From assembly GCA_013822345.1 (NCBI GenBank), contig PNKH01000011.1, positions 1 through 64,000 on the forward strand: a DNA stretch of 64,000 nt, read 5' to 3'. The position numbers and the translations under genes were made by a program. The notes under the pieces are model-generated. The model had not been told where the DNA came from, did no database searches, and was given only the letters and a program-made list of their open reading frames with translations. Source of the DNA: Isosphaera sp. (GTDB lineage: Bacteria; Planctomycetota; Planctomycetia; Gemmatales; Gemmataceae). Positions within the stretch are counted from its first letter, which is position 1. The number at the start of each line of letters is the position of its first letter. Positions 26,765-34,980 of this stretch are shown in pieces.

Positions 26765-28372
26765 CTACACCTGCAGCACGCCCGTCTTGAACGGCCGGCC
26801 GTCGTCGTGCCGGGTCGCCACCGCCAGCGCCTCCAGCAGCGCCGCCCGCGTCTCCTCCGGCCGGACGATCGCGTCCACCCACAGCCGGGCCGCCGCGTAC
26901 CGCACGTCCGTCTGCTCGTCGTAGCTCGCCTTCACCCGGTCCCGCAGCTCCGCCAGCTCGGCCGCGTCCGGCTCCTTCCCGGCCCGCTTCAGCGCCTGCA
27001 CCTGGATGTCCAAGAGCGTCCCGGCCGCCTGGTTCCCGCCCATCACCGCGTACTTCGCCGTCGGCCACGCCAGGACGAACCGGGGGTCGAACGCCTTGCC
27101 GCAGAGGGCGTAGTTCCCGGCCCCGTAGCTCCCGCCGGTGATCAGCGTCAGCTTCGGCACCACGCTGTTCGAGATCGCGTTCACCAGCTTCGCCCCGGCC
27201 CGGATGATCCCCGCCTGCTCCGACTCCTTCCCCACCATGAACCCGTTCACGTTCTGGATGAAGAGGATCGGCACCCGCAACTGGTTGCAGTCCATCACGA
27301 ACCGGGCCGCCTTGTCGGCCGAGTCGACGTAGATCACCCCGCCGAACTGCATCGGCCCCTCGGCCGGCTTCACCCGCTTCTTCTGGTTCGCGACGACGCC
27401 GACGGCCGTGCCGCCGAGTTTGCCGAGGCCGCACACCAGCGTCTGCCCGTAGTCGGCCTTGTACTCGTCGAACGGGGCGTCGTCGAGGAGCAGCTTCAGC
27501 AGGTCGCGGACGTCGTACTCCGCTTGGGTGAACGGCCCGAAGTCTCCCGGCGAACCGCGACCGTCAGGGAGCGGGTGTCGAGATGCAACACCCGCTCCCT
27601 GACGGTCGCGGTTCGCCGGGTCGGCCGGCAGCGCCCCGACCAGCCGCCGCAGCCGCTCCAGACACGCCTCGTCGGTCGGCTCCCGGTAGTCGATCGTCCC
27701 GCTCACCGCGGCGTGCATCTTCGCCCCGCCCAGCGCCTCCGAGTCGACCACCTGGCCGATCGCCGCCTTCACCAGCGCCGGCCCGGCCAGGTACAGCCCG
27801 CTCCCCTCGGTCATCAGCAGGGTGTCGCACAGCACCGGCAGGTACCCGCCGCCGGCGACGCAGTTCCCCATGATCGCGGCGAACTGCGGCACCCCCGCCG
27901 CCGAGATCACCGCGTTGTTCCGGAAGATCCGGCCGAAGTCGTCCTCGTCCGGGAACACCTCGTCCTGCAGCGGCAGGAAGACCCCGGCCGAGTCGACGAG
28001 GTAGACGAGCGGCAAGCGGTTCTCCAGTGCGATCCGCTGCGCCCGGAGCACCTTCTTGCACGTCATCGGGAAGAACGCCCCGGCCTTCACCGTGGCGTCG
28101 TTCCCGACCACCATCACCCGCCGCCCGGAGACCGTGCCGACGCCGGTCACCACCCCGGCCGACGGCGCCCCGCCCCAGTCGGCGTACATGTCCCACGCGG
28201 CCCACAGCCCGAGTTCGAAGAACGCGGCGTCGGGGTCGACCAGCCGGGCGACCCGCTCGCGGGCGGTGAGCCGGCCCTTCTCGTGCTGGCGGTCGACCGC
28301 CTTCCGCCCGCCGCCGTCGCGGATGCGGGCTTCCTCGGCGGCCAGCGGGTCGGTGTCGGGAGTGGTGGGCAT
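26765..28372 (-). CDS. Acyl-CoA carboxylase, carboxyltransferase subunit (MCC/PCC beta-like)
   Basis: A 535-residue biotin-dependent carboxyltransferase. It transfers CO2 from carboxybiotin to an acyl-CoA; MCC-beta-like features are LVDSAGVFLPLQDEVFP and MGNCVAGGGYLP in the N-terminal crotonase-fold half and ITGGSYGAGNYALCGKAFDPRF in the C-terminal half. No biotin carboxylase or biotin carrier gene is nearby. Residues ~251-275 (NRDRQGAGVASRHPLPDGRG) are encoded by a perfect palindromic repeat inserted in frame and are foreign to the family. The ATG at 28372 lies 8 nt after the preceding gene's stop. Acyl-CoA specificity cannot be fixed. Confidence 0.87.
   Translation of the reverse strand: MPTTPDTDPLAAEEARIRDGGGRKAVDRQHEKGRLTARERVARLVDPDAAFFELGLWAAWDMYADWGGAPSAGVVTGVGTVSGRRVMVVGNDATVKAGAFFPMTCKKVLRAQRIALENRLPLVYLVDSAGVFLPLQDEVFPDEDDFGRIFRNNAVISAAGVPQFAAIMGNCVAGGGYLPVLCDTLLMTEGSGLYLAGPALVKAAIGQVVDSEALGGAKMHAAVSGTIDYREPTDEACLERLRRLVGALPADPANRDRQGAGVASRHPLPDGRGSPGDFGPFTQAEYDVRDLLKLLLDDAPFDEYKADYGQTLVCGLGKLGGTAVGVVANQKKRVKPAEGPMQFGGVIYVDSADKAARFVMDCNQLRVPILFIQNVNGFMVGKESEQAGIIRAGAKLVNAISNSVVPKLTLITGGSYGAGNYALCGKAFDPRFVLAWPTAKYAVMGGNQAAGTLLDIQVQALKRAGKEPDAAELAELRDRVKASYDEQTDVRYAAARLWVDAIVRPEETRAALLEALAVATRHDDGRPFKTGVLQV
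27546..27620. repeat. 75-bp perfect palindrome inside the carboxyltransferase gene
   Basis: The 33-bp arms (27546-27578 and 27588-27620) are exact reverse complements with a 9-nt loop. Its 75 bp equal 25 codons, so the frame is kept; it reads as a Pro/Gly/Arg-rich loop. It contains the HPLPDGRGSP reading that appears in planctomycete ORFs overlapping this type of repeat. Confidence 0.88.
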
Positions 28373-28380
28373 GGTCGGGA

Positions 28381-29172
28381 TTATACGACCGGCGGTCCGG
28401 CGAGCGCCCGCAGCTCGGCCAGGATCGGGCCGCGCAGGGCGTCCTCCATCGCCGCCAGCGCCCGGGCGACCACCGCCCCGTCGGCCACCCGGTGGTCGAA
28501 GAACACCCGCAGCGTCGTCGCCCCGTCCGCGGACACCGCCGCCGGCAGCAGGAACGAGGTGAGCATCGAGTACCCGAGGACCGGATCCGCCCCGGCCCGC
28601 GAGATGTTGCTGGCGGTGAACGTCCCGAAGAACTTCTGCCGCCACCACCCGCGGACGTACAACCCGAGCCACATCACGAACCGCCGCACCGGCCGCGGGT
28701 ACCGGACCAGCCGCAGCGCCCGGCGGAACGACTCGACCTCGTCGAGCGGGGCGGTCCGCAGCCGGGCCAGCTCGGCGTGCAGCTCCGGCAGCGGCTTCGC
28801 CTCCGGCCGGTGGAGCGGGTACGTCAGCACCGCCGGCTCCCCGTCCACCTCCCGCTCGACCGTCACCTGGCAGGTCGACCCGTCGTGCTGGTACAGGCGG
28901 AGCCGCGGGAACGTGAGGAGCGACCGGCGGAGGTCCGGCACCGCGAGCGCGGCCAGGGCGTACGCCTTGAGCAGGACCGCGAACCACCCCGGCCGCGGGT
29001 CGGCGGCCAGGCGGGCGGCCGCCACCTCCGGGAGCGACACCGCCCGCTCGACCGCGACCGTCTCGGACCGGCGGGAGAAGTGGAGCCAGTCCTGCACCAG
29101 CTTGCGGCCGCGGGACAGCCTCAGCACCCGGCCGTCGCTCGGACTGGGGTACTCGTCGGGCACAGTCGGCAC
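28381..29172 (-). CDS. E2-like (2-oxoacid dehydrogenase) acyltransferase domain protein
   Basis: A protein of about 263 residues matching only the catalytic domain of dihydrolipoyl/CoA-dependent acyltransferases. The catalytic signature FFDHRVADGAVVARAL is near the C-terminus (~residues 223-238), with SNISRAGADPVLGYSML earlier. No lipoyl or peripheral-subunit-binding domain is present and no E1 or E3 genes are near. The start is uncertain: in-frame GTGs at 29172 and 29163 lack a clear ribosome-binding site. The TAA is 8 nt from the carboxyltransferase ATG, so the two are probably one transcript. The acyl donor is unknown. Confidence 0.7.
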   Translation of the reverse strand: MPTVPDEYPSPSDGRVLRLSRGRKLVQDWLHFSRRSETVAVERAVSLPEVAAARLAADPRPGWFAVLLKAYALAALAVPDLRRSLLTFPRLRLYQHDGSTCQVTVEREVDGEPAVLTYPLHRPEAKPLPELHAELARLRTAPLDEVESFRRALRLVRYPRPVRRFVMWLGLYVRGWWRQKFFGTFTASNISRAGADPVLGYSMLTSFLLPAAVSADGATTLRVFFDHRVADGAVVARALAAMEDALRGPILAELRALAGPPVV

Positions 29173-29180
29173 CGTAGGAA

Positions 29181-29231
29181 AACGGAACGCGGACGCCGCG
29201 GGCTCCGATCCCGCGGCGTCCGCGTTCCGTT
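29181..29231. repeat. 22-bp perfect stem palindrome after rpoN
   Basis: The arms 29181-29202 and 29210-29231 are exact complements with a 7-nt loop. It sits between the rpoN stop (29247) and the E2-like start. It may terminate or attenuate the dnaX-ybaB-recR-rpoN transcript, but there is no U-run. Confidence 0.75.
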
Positions 29232-29246
29232 GTATCCTCGCCGCGG

Positions 29247-30767
29247 TCAGCCGTTCAGGGACCAGTCCTTCCGCTGCCGGCTGGACGGGATCTTCAGCAT
29301 CTTCCGGTACTTCGTCACCGTCCGCCGGGCGACCGGGTAGCCGGCGTCGTTCAGCCGGGTCACCAGCTCCTCGTCCGACAGCGGGCTCGACTTGTCCTCG
29401 TCGCTCACCAGCTCCAGCAGCTTCTGCTTCATCACCTCGTACGCCACGTCCTCGTGCGTCTCGCTGTTCTTCTTCCCGCCGCCGAAGAACCGCTTGAGCG
29501 GGAACACCCCGCGCGGGGTCTGCACCCACTTGTCGTCCACCGCCCGGCTGACGGTGGTCACGTGCACCTTCACCTGGTCGGCGATCTGCTGCATCTTCAG
29601 CGGCTGGATGTGGTCCATCCCGATGTCGAGGAACGCCCGCTGGTGGTCGATGATCGCCCGGGTGACCTTCAGCAGGGTGTTCCGCCGCTGCTCGACCGCC
29701 TTCACCAGCCAGTCGGCCGACTGGAGCTTCTTCCGCAGCTCCTCCTTCACCTTCTCGTCCAGGTCCCGGTTCTTGAGCAGCTCCACCGTCCGCCGGCTGA
29801 TCCGGATCTTCGGCACCCACTCGTCGGTCAGGCGGATGGCGAAGTCGTCGTCGTCGGTCCGCTCGACGATCACGTCCGGCATCACGTACTGGGTGCCGGC
29901 GTCGGCGAACTTCAGCCCCGGCTTCGGGTCGAGCCGGTGCAGGGCCTCGATCCCGTCCTGGATGGTCGGGATGTCGAACCGGGTGGCCTTCTGGATGAGC
30001 GGCACGCGGTTCCCGGCGATGTCCTCCAGGTGGTCCCGGACCAGCACCCGGAGGACGTCCCGCAGCGGCGTCTCGGGGGTGATCTGCAGCAGCAGGCACT
30101 CCTTCAGGTCGCGCGCCCCGACCCCGGCCGGCTCCAGCTTCTGGACGACGTGGACCAGGGCGTCCTCGACCTCCGTCTCGGTCACCAGCTCGTCGTACGA
30201 CCCGGCGATCTCGGCGAGTGTGACCGGGCGGAACGCGTCCCGGTCGTCGTCCTCCCGGGCCTTCTCCCGGGTGCCGAGGTACCCGGTCCGGTCGACGAAG
30301 CTGCAGATGTGCCGGGCGAGCCGCCGCTGCCCCTCGTCCAGCTCCAGTTCGCCGATCTGCTCGGCCAGGTAGTCCTGGAGCGACGGCGGGCGGTTGGCCA
30401 TGTTGGCCATGGCGTCGAGCTTCCGGTCGCCCTCCTCCTCGAGGGCGCCCCGGCTGAACCGGTGCTCCTCGTTGAAGTGGTCGTCCCAGTCCCGGTTCAG
30501 CTCGTCCAGGCGGTTGAACTCCAGGTCGCCGGTCTCGTCGTGCTTCAGCGGGGCGTCCGGGTTGAAGTCCGGGGGGACCTCGTCGGCCTCCCCGTGCTTC
30601 TCCTTCTGCTCCAGGAACGGGTTCTCCTGCAGCTCCTTCTCGACCTTCGCCTGGAGGTCGGCGATCGACAGCTGCAGGATCTCCATGGACTGGATCATCC
30701 GCGGCGCGAGCTTCATGGTCTGCTCGTGCCGCGGCTCCATCCGCATTCCGAGTCCGATCCCGCTCAT
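29247..30767 (-). CDS. rpoN: RNA polymerase sigma-54 factor
   Basis: A 506-residue sigma-54. Region I (~1-55) is typical (EQTMKLAPRMIQSMEILQLS), followed by an acidic region II (~60-130), the core-binding domain (~130-330) and the C-terminal DNA-binding part with the HTH (ADQVKVHVTTVSRAV) and the RpoN box ARRTVTKYRKML (~488-499). It requires AAA+ activators for open complex formation. It lies 18 bp after recR and is likely co-transcribed with dnaX-ybaB-recR. Start ATG 30767 gives the full region I. Confidence 0.97.
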   Translation of the reverse strand: MSGIGLGMRMEPRHEQTMKLAPRMIQSMEILQLSIADLQAKVEKELQENPFLEQKEKHGEADEVPPDFNPDAPLKHDETGDLEFNRLDELNRDWDDHFNEEHRFSRGALEEEGDRKLDAMANMANRPPSLQDYLAEQIGELELDEGQRRLARHICSFVDRTGYLGTREKAREDDDRDAFRPVTLAEIAGSYDELVTETEVEDALVHVVQKLEPAGVGARDLKECLLLQITPETPLRDVLRVLVRDHLEDIAGNRVPLIQKATRFDIPTIQDGIEALHRLDPKPGLKFADAGTQYVMPDVIVERTDDDDFAIRLTDEWVPKIRISRRTVELLKNRDLDEKVKEELRKKLQSADWLVKAVEQRRNTLLKVTRAIIDHQRAFLDIGMDHIQPLKMQQIADQVKVHVTTVSRAVDDKWVQTPRGVFPLKRFFGGGKKNSETHEDVAYEVMKQKLLELVSDEDKSSPLSDEELVTRLNDAGYPVARRTVTKYRKMLKIPSSRQRKDWSLNG

Positions 30768-30785
30768 CTCCGTCTCCGTCGGCGG

Positions 30786-31385
30786 TCAGAAGGCCCGGCG
30801 GCCGGCCAGGGCGTCGGCCAGCATCTGGGCGTTGGCAAGCTCCAGCGAACTCCCGCTCGGCAGCCCGCGTGCCAGCCGGGTCACCGAGACCCCGGTCCCG
30901 GCCAGCAGGTTGGCGGCGAACAGGGCGGTCCCGTCGCCCTCCAAGGTCGGGCTGGTGGCCAGGATCACCTCCCGCACCACCCCGCCCCGGGCCTTCTCGA
31001 CCAGCCCGGCGAACGCCAGCCGGTCCGGCCCGACCCCGTCGAGCGGGGCGAGCCGCCCGCCGAGCACGTGGTACCGGCCGCGGAACGTCCCGGCCCGCTC
31101 GAACGACCCGACGTCCCGCGGGGTCTCCACCACGCACACCACCGCCGGGTCCCGCCGCGGGTCGGCGCACACCCCGCACACGTCCCCGTCCGTGAGGTTG
31201 TGGCACTCGCGGCAGGCCCGGACCTTGTCGGCCACCGCCCGCAGCGCCCCGGCCAGGGAGACGGCGTTCCGCCGGTCCCCGGCCAGCAGGAAGTGTGCGA
31301 TCCGCTCCGCACTCTTCGGCCCGATCCCGGGGAGCTTCGTCAACTCCTCGAGCAGCCGGCCGATGACCCCGTTCGGCTCCGCCAA
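30786..31385 (-). CDS. recR: Recombination mediator protein RecR
   Basis: A 199-residue RecR of normal length. It acts with RecF/RecO to load RecA at single-strand gaps. Visible parts are the helix-hairpin-helix (LPGIGPKSAERIAHFLL, residues ~18-34), a four-Cys zinc finger (CRECHNLTDGDVCGVC, ~58-73), the Toprim start (VCVVETPRDV) and the C-terminal Walker B-like part. dnaX-ybaB-recR is a classic conserved gene order. A palindromic element lies in the 90-bp gap to ybaB. Confidence 0.96.
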   Translation of the reverse strand: MAEPNGVIGRLLEELTKLPGIGPKSAERIAHFLLAGDRRNAVSLAGALRAVADKVRACRECHNLTDGDVCGVCADPRRDPAVVCVVETPRDVGSFERAGTFRGRYHVLGGRLAPLDGVGPDRLAFAGLVEKARGGVVREVILATSPTLEGDGTALFAANLLAGTGVSVTRLARGLPSGSSLELANAQMLADALAGRRAF

Positions 31386-31413
31386 CGCCGCGCCTCCGTG
31401 CTGCCTGCTCGTC

Positions 31414-31465
31414 GCACAGGTCTCCAGACCTGTGCTTCACAGTACACAGGTCTGGAGACCTGTGC
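31414..31465. repeat. Nested palindrome between ybaB and recR
   Basis: The arms 31414-31434 and 31445-31465 are exact complements, and each arm is itself nearly self-complementary around ACAGGTCT/AGACCTGT. It can therefore fold as one long hairpin or two smaller ones. It is placed between two co-directional operon genes and may tune recR expression. Confidence 0.8.
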
Positions 31466-31475
31466 CACAAGAACC

Positions 31476-31829
31476 TCAGGCCCCGGCCCCCGGCAGCCCG
31501 CCGCCCATCACCCCGGCCGGCAGCCCCATGTTGGCCGCCAGCTTCGTACTCTCCTGGGCGACCTGCTCCCGGACCTTCGCCAGGGCCTGGTTGGTCGCCG
31601 CCGCCACCAGGTCCTCGAGCATCTCCCGGTCGTTCAGGGCCACCGCCTCCGCCGAGATCCGCACCGCCACCACCTCCTGTCGGCCGTTCGCCTTCACCGT
31701 GACGTACCCGGCCCCGGCCGACCCCTCCGCGGTGATCGCCCCGAGCTGCTCCTGGAACTTCTTCATCTCCTCCTGGATCTTGCCCCCGTTGCGGAGGAGG
31801 CTGACCATCGCCCCGAGTTCCTTGAACAT
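31476..31829 (-). CDS. ybaB: YbaB/EbfC family nucleoid-associated protein
   Basis: A 117-residue YbaB/EbfC DNA-binding protein. These are small homodimers that bind DNA and lie between dnaX and recR in many bacteria. Features include QEEMKKFQEQLGAI, the central beta part (GYVTVKANGRQEVVAVRIS), and NDREMLEDLVAAATNQALAKV. A Gly/Pro-rich tail (LPAGVMGGGLPGAGA) is typical. It starts 3 nt after the dnaX stop, consistent with coupling. Confidence 0.93.
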   Translation of the reverse strand: MFKELGAMVSLLRNGGKIQEEMKKFQEQLGAITAEGSAGAGYVTVKANGRQEVVAVRISAEAVALNDREMLEDLVAAATNQALAKVREQVAQESTKLAANMGLPAGVMGGGLPGAGA

Positions 31830-31832
31830 CCG

Positions 31833-33578
31833 TCACTCCTCGTCGGGGTCGGCCGGGCGGGGTTCCGCGGCCTCGGGCGGCGGGGCGGCAGGGTCGAACG
31901 CGTCGTCCAGGTGCCACACCTGCGCCCCGAGCGCCTCCCCCGCCTTCCGGAACAGGGGGAGTTGCATCAACTCCGCCTTCCGGTCCCGCGGCGCCGCCGG
32001 GGCCTGGCCGGCCCGCCCGGGGCCTACCGATTCGAAGCGGACGACGGCCGGTTTGCCGGTCACCTGCGCGAGCGCGGCCTCGATGCGGCGGGTGTTCTCC
32101 TCGGTCGCACACGAGTCCCGTGCATGACTATACTCGGCGGCGAACGCGATTGCCAGTGAATTTGGCCCGAAAATTGCACTTGACATTGCCAGTTTCAATT
32201 GTGCGGCCAGCATGGGCGACCGCCCGTTGAGGTGGCGGATGAGACGCTGCCACACCTCCGGCAGGGTCGCTCCCGTCAGCGGCACAACATCCGGCGAGCC
32301 GGGAGCGTGAGCGACCGGAGGGGTTGGAGCCTCCGGTCGCTCACGCTCCCGGCTCACCTGTCCGTTTTTTTTTACCCCCACGGCTTCGGCCGGCCCGCCC
32401 CGCGTCAGGGCGTGGGCCAACTGACCGACCGACAGCAACTCGCCCATCCGGCACAATCGCACCACTGCCATTTCGAGCAGCACCAGGCCGTGCGGCGTGT
32501 CGCGCATCCGCGCCCGGGTGTTCGTCCACACCTCAAGCCCGGCGAGGATCGTGTCGAGGCCGGCGGCTTGCGCGTGGGCCGCGACCGACTCGCGCTGCCC
32601 CGGGGCGACGGGGAGTTCCCGCACGCCCGGCCCGCCGCAGGCGACCAGCATCAGCGCCCGCCAGTACCCGACCATCTGGTCGACCAACTCGCCGACTTGC
32701 AGCCCGCGGTCGGCCCACCCGGCGAGGAGATCCAACGCGGCAGCCGGGTCGTGGCGCAGGATCGCGGTGGCGAGTTCGGTCACCCGCTCGTCGCCGGACG
32801 TGCCGAGGACCGCGTGGACCTGGTCGGCGGTCAGCCGGCCGCCGGCGGACGCGAGCAACTGGTCGAGCAGCGACTGCGAGTCGCGCATCGACCCGCCGGC
32901 CCGCCGGGCGATCAGCTTCAGCGCGTCGTCGTCGGCCTCGTAGCCCTCTCGGGAGGCGATCCGCTTCAGCTGCTCGAACACCTTGGCCGGGCCGACGTGG
33001 GCGAAGTCGAACCGCTGGCAGCGGGACAGGATGGTGACCGGGATCTTGCCGACCTCGGTGGTGGCGAAGATGAACTTGACGTGCGGCGGCGGCTCCTCGA
33101 GCGTCTTCAGCAGGGCGTTGAACGCCGGGGTCGAGAGCATATGGACTTCGTCGATGATGTAGACCTTGTAACGGCTCCGGGCCGGCTTGAACCCGACGTT
33201 CTGGCGGATCTCCCGGGCGTCGGCGACCAGGTTGTTGCTGGCCCCGTCGATCTCGACCACGTCCACGTCGTCCCCGGTGGCGACGGCCCGGCAGCTGTCG
33301 CACCGGTCGCACGGGGTCGGGCTGGTCCCCGCCGCGCAGTTCAGGGCCTTGGCGAGGATGCGGGCGGCGCTCGTCTTGCCGACCCCGCGGGCGCCGGTGA
33401 ACAGGTAGGCGTGGGCGACCCGGCCTGCCCGGAGGGCGTTGGTCAGCGCCGCCGCGACGTGCTCCTGGCCGATCAGGTCGGCGAACTGCTGCGGGCGGTA
33501 GCGGCGGGCGACGACGGTGTACTCGCCCCGGGCGGGGTCGGCGGCGGTCGGCGGGGTCGTCCCCTTCGCGGCGGGCAT
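31833..33578 (-). CDS. dnaX: DNA polymerase III gamma/tau subunit, with likely frameshift site
   Basis: A 581-residue clamp-loader ATPase. Residues ~20-240 carry the AAA+ core: Walker A GARGVGKTS, the zinc cysteines (CAAG..CDRCDSC), Walker B IIDEVHM and sensor LSRCQRF. Domain III runs to ~375. At residues 402-405 (VKKN) the mRNA has nine consecutive A, followed by a 25-bp stem; both shifted frames stop within 3-8 codons, giving predicted 407 and 412-residue gamma-like forms. Residues 408-428 are encoded by the repeat forming that stem. The C-terminal 150 residues (tau-specific) would bind polymerase/helicase. Operon with ybaB, recR and rpoN. Confidence 0.95.
   Translation of the reverse strand: MPAAKGTTPPTAADPARGEYTVVARRYRPQQFADLIGQEHVAAALTNALRAGRVAHAYLFTGARGVGKTSAARILAKALNCAAGTSPTPCDRCDSCRAVATGDDVDVVEIDGASNNLVADAREIRQNVGFKPARSRYKVYIIDEVHMLSTPAFNALLKTLEEPPPHVKFIFATTEVGKIPVTILSRCQRFDFAHVGPAKVFEQLKRIASREGYEADDDALKLIARRAGGSMRDSQSLLDQLLASAGGRLTADQVHAVLGTSGDERVTELATAILRHDPAAALDLLAGWADRGLQVGELVDQMVGYWRALMLVACGGPGVRELPVAPGQRESVAAHAQAAGLDTILAGLEVWTNTRARMRDTPHGLVLLEMAVVRLCRMGELLSVGQLAHALTRGGPAEAVGVKKNGQVSRERERPEAPTPPVAHAPGSPDVVPLTGATLPEVWQRLIRHLNGRSPMLAAQLKLAMSSAIFGPNSLAIAFAAEYSHARDSCATEENTRRIEAALAQVTGKPAVVRFESVGPGRAGQAPAAPRDRKAELMQLPLFRKAGEALGAQVWHLDDAFDPAAPPPEAAEPRPADPDEE
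32296..32355 (-). promoter_or_regulatory. 25-bp stem downstream of the dnaX slippery run (GAGCCGGGAGCGTGAGC repeat)
   Basis: The arms 32296-32320 and 32331-32355 are exact complements with a 10-nt loop. On the dnaX mRNA the stem begins 8 nt after the AAC of the slippery run, a spacing normal for frameshift stimulators. The sequence is a variant of a dispersed repeat also seen at 44662, 49782, 53977, 55360 and 59464. Confidence 0.75.
32364..32374 (-). promoter_or_regulatory. A9 slippery run in dnaX
   Basis: Nine T on the plus strand at 32365-32373 give nine A in the mRNA, read as GTA AAA AAA AAC. It contains the heptamer A AAA AAC. One extra A, or -1 ribosomal slip, reaches TGA after 8 further codons; one A less reaches TGA after 3. 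Thermus dnaX uses a nine-A run and transcriptional slippage, and E. coli dnaX uses A AAA AAG with a stem-loop. Confidence 0.7.
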
Positions 33579-33674
33579 TCGGCGTCGTCCTGCCGGGTTC
33601 GTCCGTCCGCCACATGCTAACCGGTCGCGGGGTGGGGTGACAACCGCGGAGGGGTCGGGAAGACGAGCAATCCG

Positions 33675-33742
33675 CGGATTCCGCGAACCGCCACCGCCGA
33701 CACGGCTTGCGGCTTTGTCCGACTCCCGGCCCGCGGAATCCG
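33675..33742. repeat. Short inverted repeat in the dnaX-sulfotransferase divergent region
   Basis: An 11-bp inverted pair (33675-33685 with 33732-33742) with GGATTCCGCG cores lies in the 207-bp divergent gap. It resembles dispersed repeats that read GGATTCCGC/GCGGAATCC. A weak minus-strand promoter for dnaX (TTGTCA at 33643-33638, TTAGCA at 33620-33615, 17 bp apart) is nearby. Confidence 0.4.
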
Positions 33743-33785
33743 TGTAATCTGGGGATCACTCCTCTTCCTCACGAGGCCGAGCCGG

Positions 33786-34898
33786 ATGCCGACGCCCGCG
33801 AAACGCCCGTCCCGCCGGTGGGCGCCCCGGTTCTTCCAGGGGACCGACGCGGTCACCTGGGCCCGGCTCCTGTACCGCAACCGGTTCGCGGTCTCCCCGC
33901 GGTACTGGTACATCGCCGGGATCGTGTCCGTCGCCTCGACCGCGAACCTCGTCCTCCGGTGGGTCCAGGAGGGGCTGTACGGCCGCGAACTGGCCCGCAC
34001 CCCGCTCGCCAGGCACCCGGTGTTCGTGATCGGCCACTGGCGGACCGGCACCACCCTGCTGCACGAGCTGTTGGTGCAGGACCCGCAGTTCAGCTACCCG
34101 GACTTCTTCGCCTGCTTCAACCCGAACCACCGGCTGCTGACCGAGCGGTTCTTCAAGACCTACGCCAACTGGATGGCGCCGCAGCAGCGGCCGATGGACA
34201 ACATGGCCGCCGGGTGGGGCCGGCCACAAGAAGACGAGTTCGCGCTGGCCCTGCTCGGCCTGCCGAGCACCTACACCGACCTGGCGTTCCCGCGCCGCCC
34301 GCCGCAGCACCCCGGCTCGCTCGACCTGTCCGGGCTGTCGGCGGGGGAGTTGGCCCGGTGGAAGCGGACGTTCGTCCGGTTCCTCAAGACGGTCAGCTTC
34401 CGCGACGGCCGGCGGCTGGTCTTGAAGTCGCCGCCGCACACCGCCCGCGTCCCGCACCTGCTCGACATCTTCCCGGACGCCCGGTTCGTCCACATCGTCC
34501 GCGACCCGCACGTCGTCTTCCCGTCCACGGTCAACCTGTGGAAGTCGATGGCCGGGCGGCACGGGTTCCAGCCGCCGCCGACCGAGGGGGTCGAGGAGCG
34601 GGTGTTCCGCGAGTTCCGGGTGATCTACGACCGGCTGGAGGAGGCCCGGCCGCTGTTCCGCCCGGGGCGGTTCCACGAGCTGCGGTACGAGGACCTGGTG
34701 CGCGACCCGGTCGGGGAGGTGCGGAAGGTGTACGCCGGGTTGGAGCTGGACGGGTTCGCGGCGGCGGAGCCGCGGCTGGAGGCGTACCTGCGGCAGACCG
34801 ACGGGTACGAGACGAACAAGTACGCGCTGACCGAGGGGCAGCGGGCGGAGGTCGACCGGCGGTGGGGCGACGTGATCCGCCGCTACGGGTACGGGTGA
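33786..34898 (+). CDS. Sulfotransferase family protein
   Basis: A 370-residue PAPS-dependent sulfotransferase-like protein. The 5'-phosphosulfate binding loop is IGHWRTGTTLLHELL (~residues 80-95) and the 3'-phosphate site is VHIVRDPHVVFPSTVNLW (~236-253). An additional KSPPHTARV lies between them. Residues 36-57 could be a membrane-associated helix (YWYIAGIVSVASTANLVL). It would transfer sulfate to a carbohydrate or lipid; the acceptor is unknown. The gene is followed by a 33-bp palindrome and a convergent outer-membrane protein gene. Confidence 0.85.
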   Translation: MPTPAKRPSRRWAPRFFQGTDAVTWARLLYRNRFAVSPRYWYIAGIVSVASTANLVLRWVQEGLYGRELARTPLARHPVFVIGHWRTGTTLLHELLVQDPQFSYPDFFACFNPNHRLLTERFFKTYANWMAPQQRPMDNMAAGWGRPQEDEFALALLGLPSTYTDLAFPRRPPQHPGSLDLSGLSAGELARWKRTFVRFLKTVSFRDGRRLVLKSPPHTARVPHLLDIFPDARFVHIVRDPHVVFPSTVNLWKSMAGRHGFQPPPTEGVEERVFREFRVIYDRLEEARPLFRPGRFHELRYEDLVRDPVGEVRKVYAGLELDGFAAAEPRLEAYLRQTDGYETNKYALTEGQRAEVDRRWGDVIRRYGYG

Positions 34899-34905
34899 CA
34901 CCAGT

Positions 34906-34973
34906 CCCGTTTAGCCGCGACGCGGAGCGGAGCGCGGACATCCGCGCTCCGCTCCGCGTCGCGGCTAAGCGGG
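34906..34973. repeat. 33-bp stem palindrome at convergent ends
   Basis: The arms 34906-34938 and 34941-34973 pair with one mismatch and a 2-nt loop. It is between the convergent sulfotransferase and outer-membrane protein genes. The first 16 bp of its left arm recur alone at 36075-36090, upstream of the next plus-strand gene. Confidence 0.85.
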
Positions 34974-34980
34974 GGCTTTA

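Noticed and set aside
28373-28987. Upstream extension of the carboxyltransferase to 28987
   Set aside because: It overlaps the E2-like gene in another frame and lacks family sequence; ATG 28372 gives the normal length.
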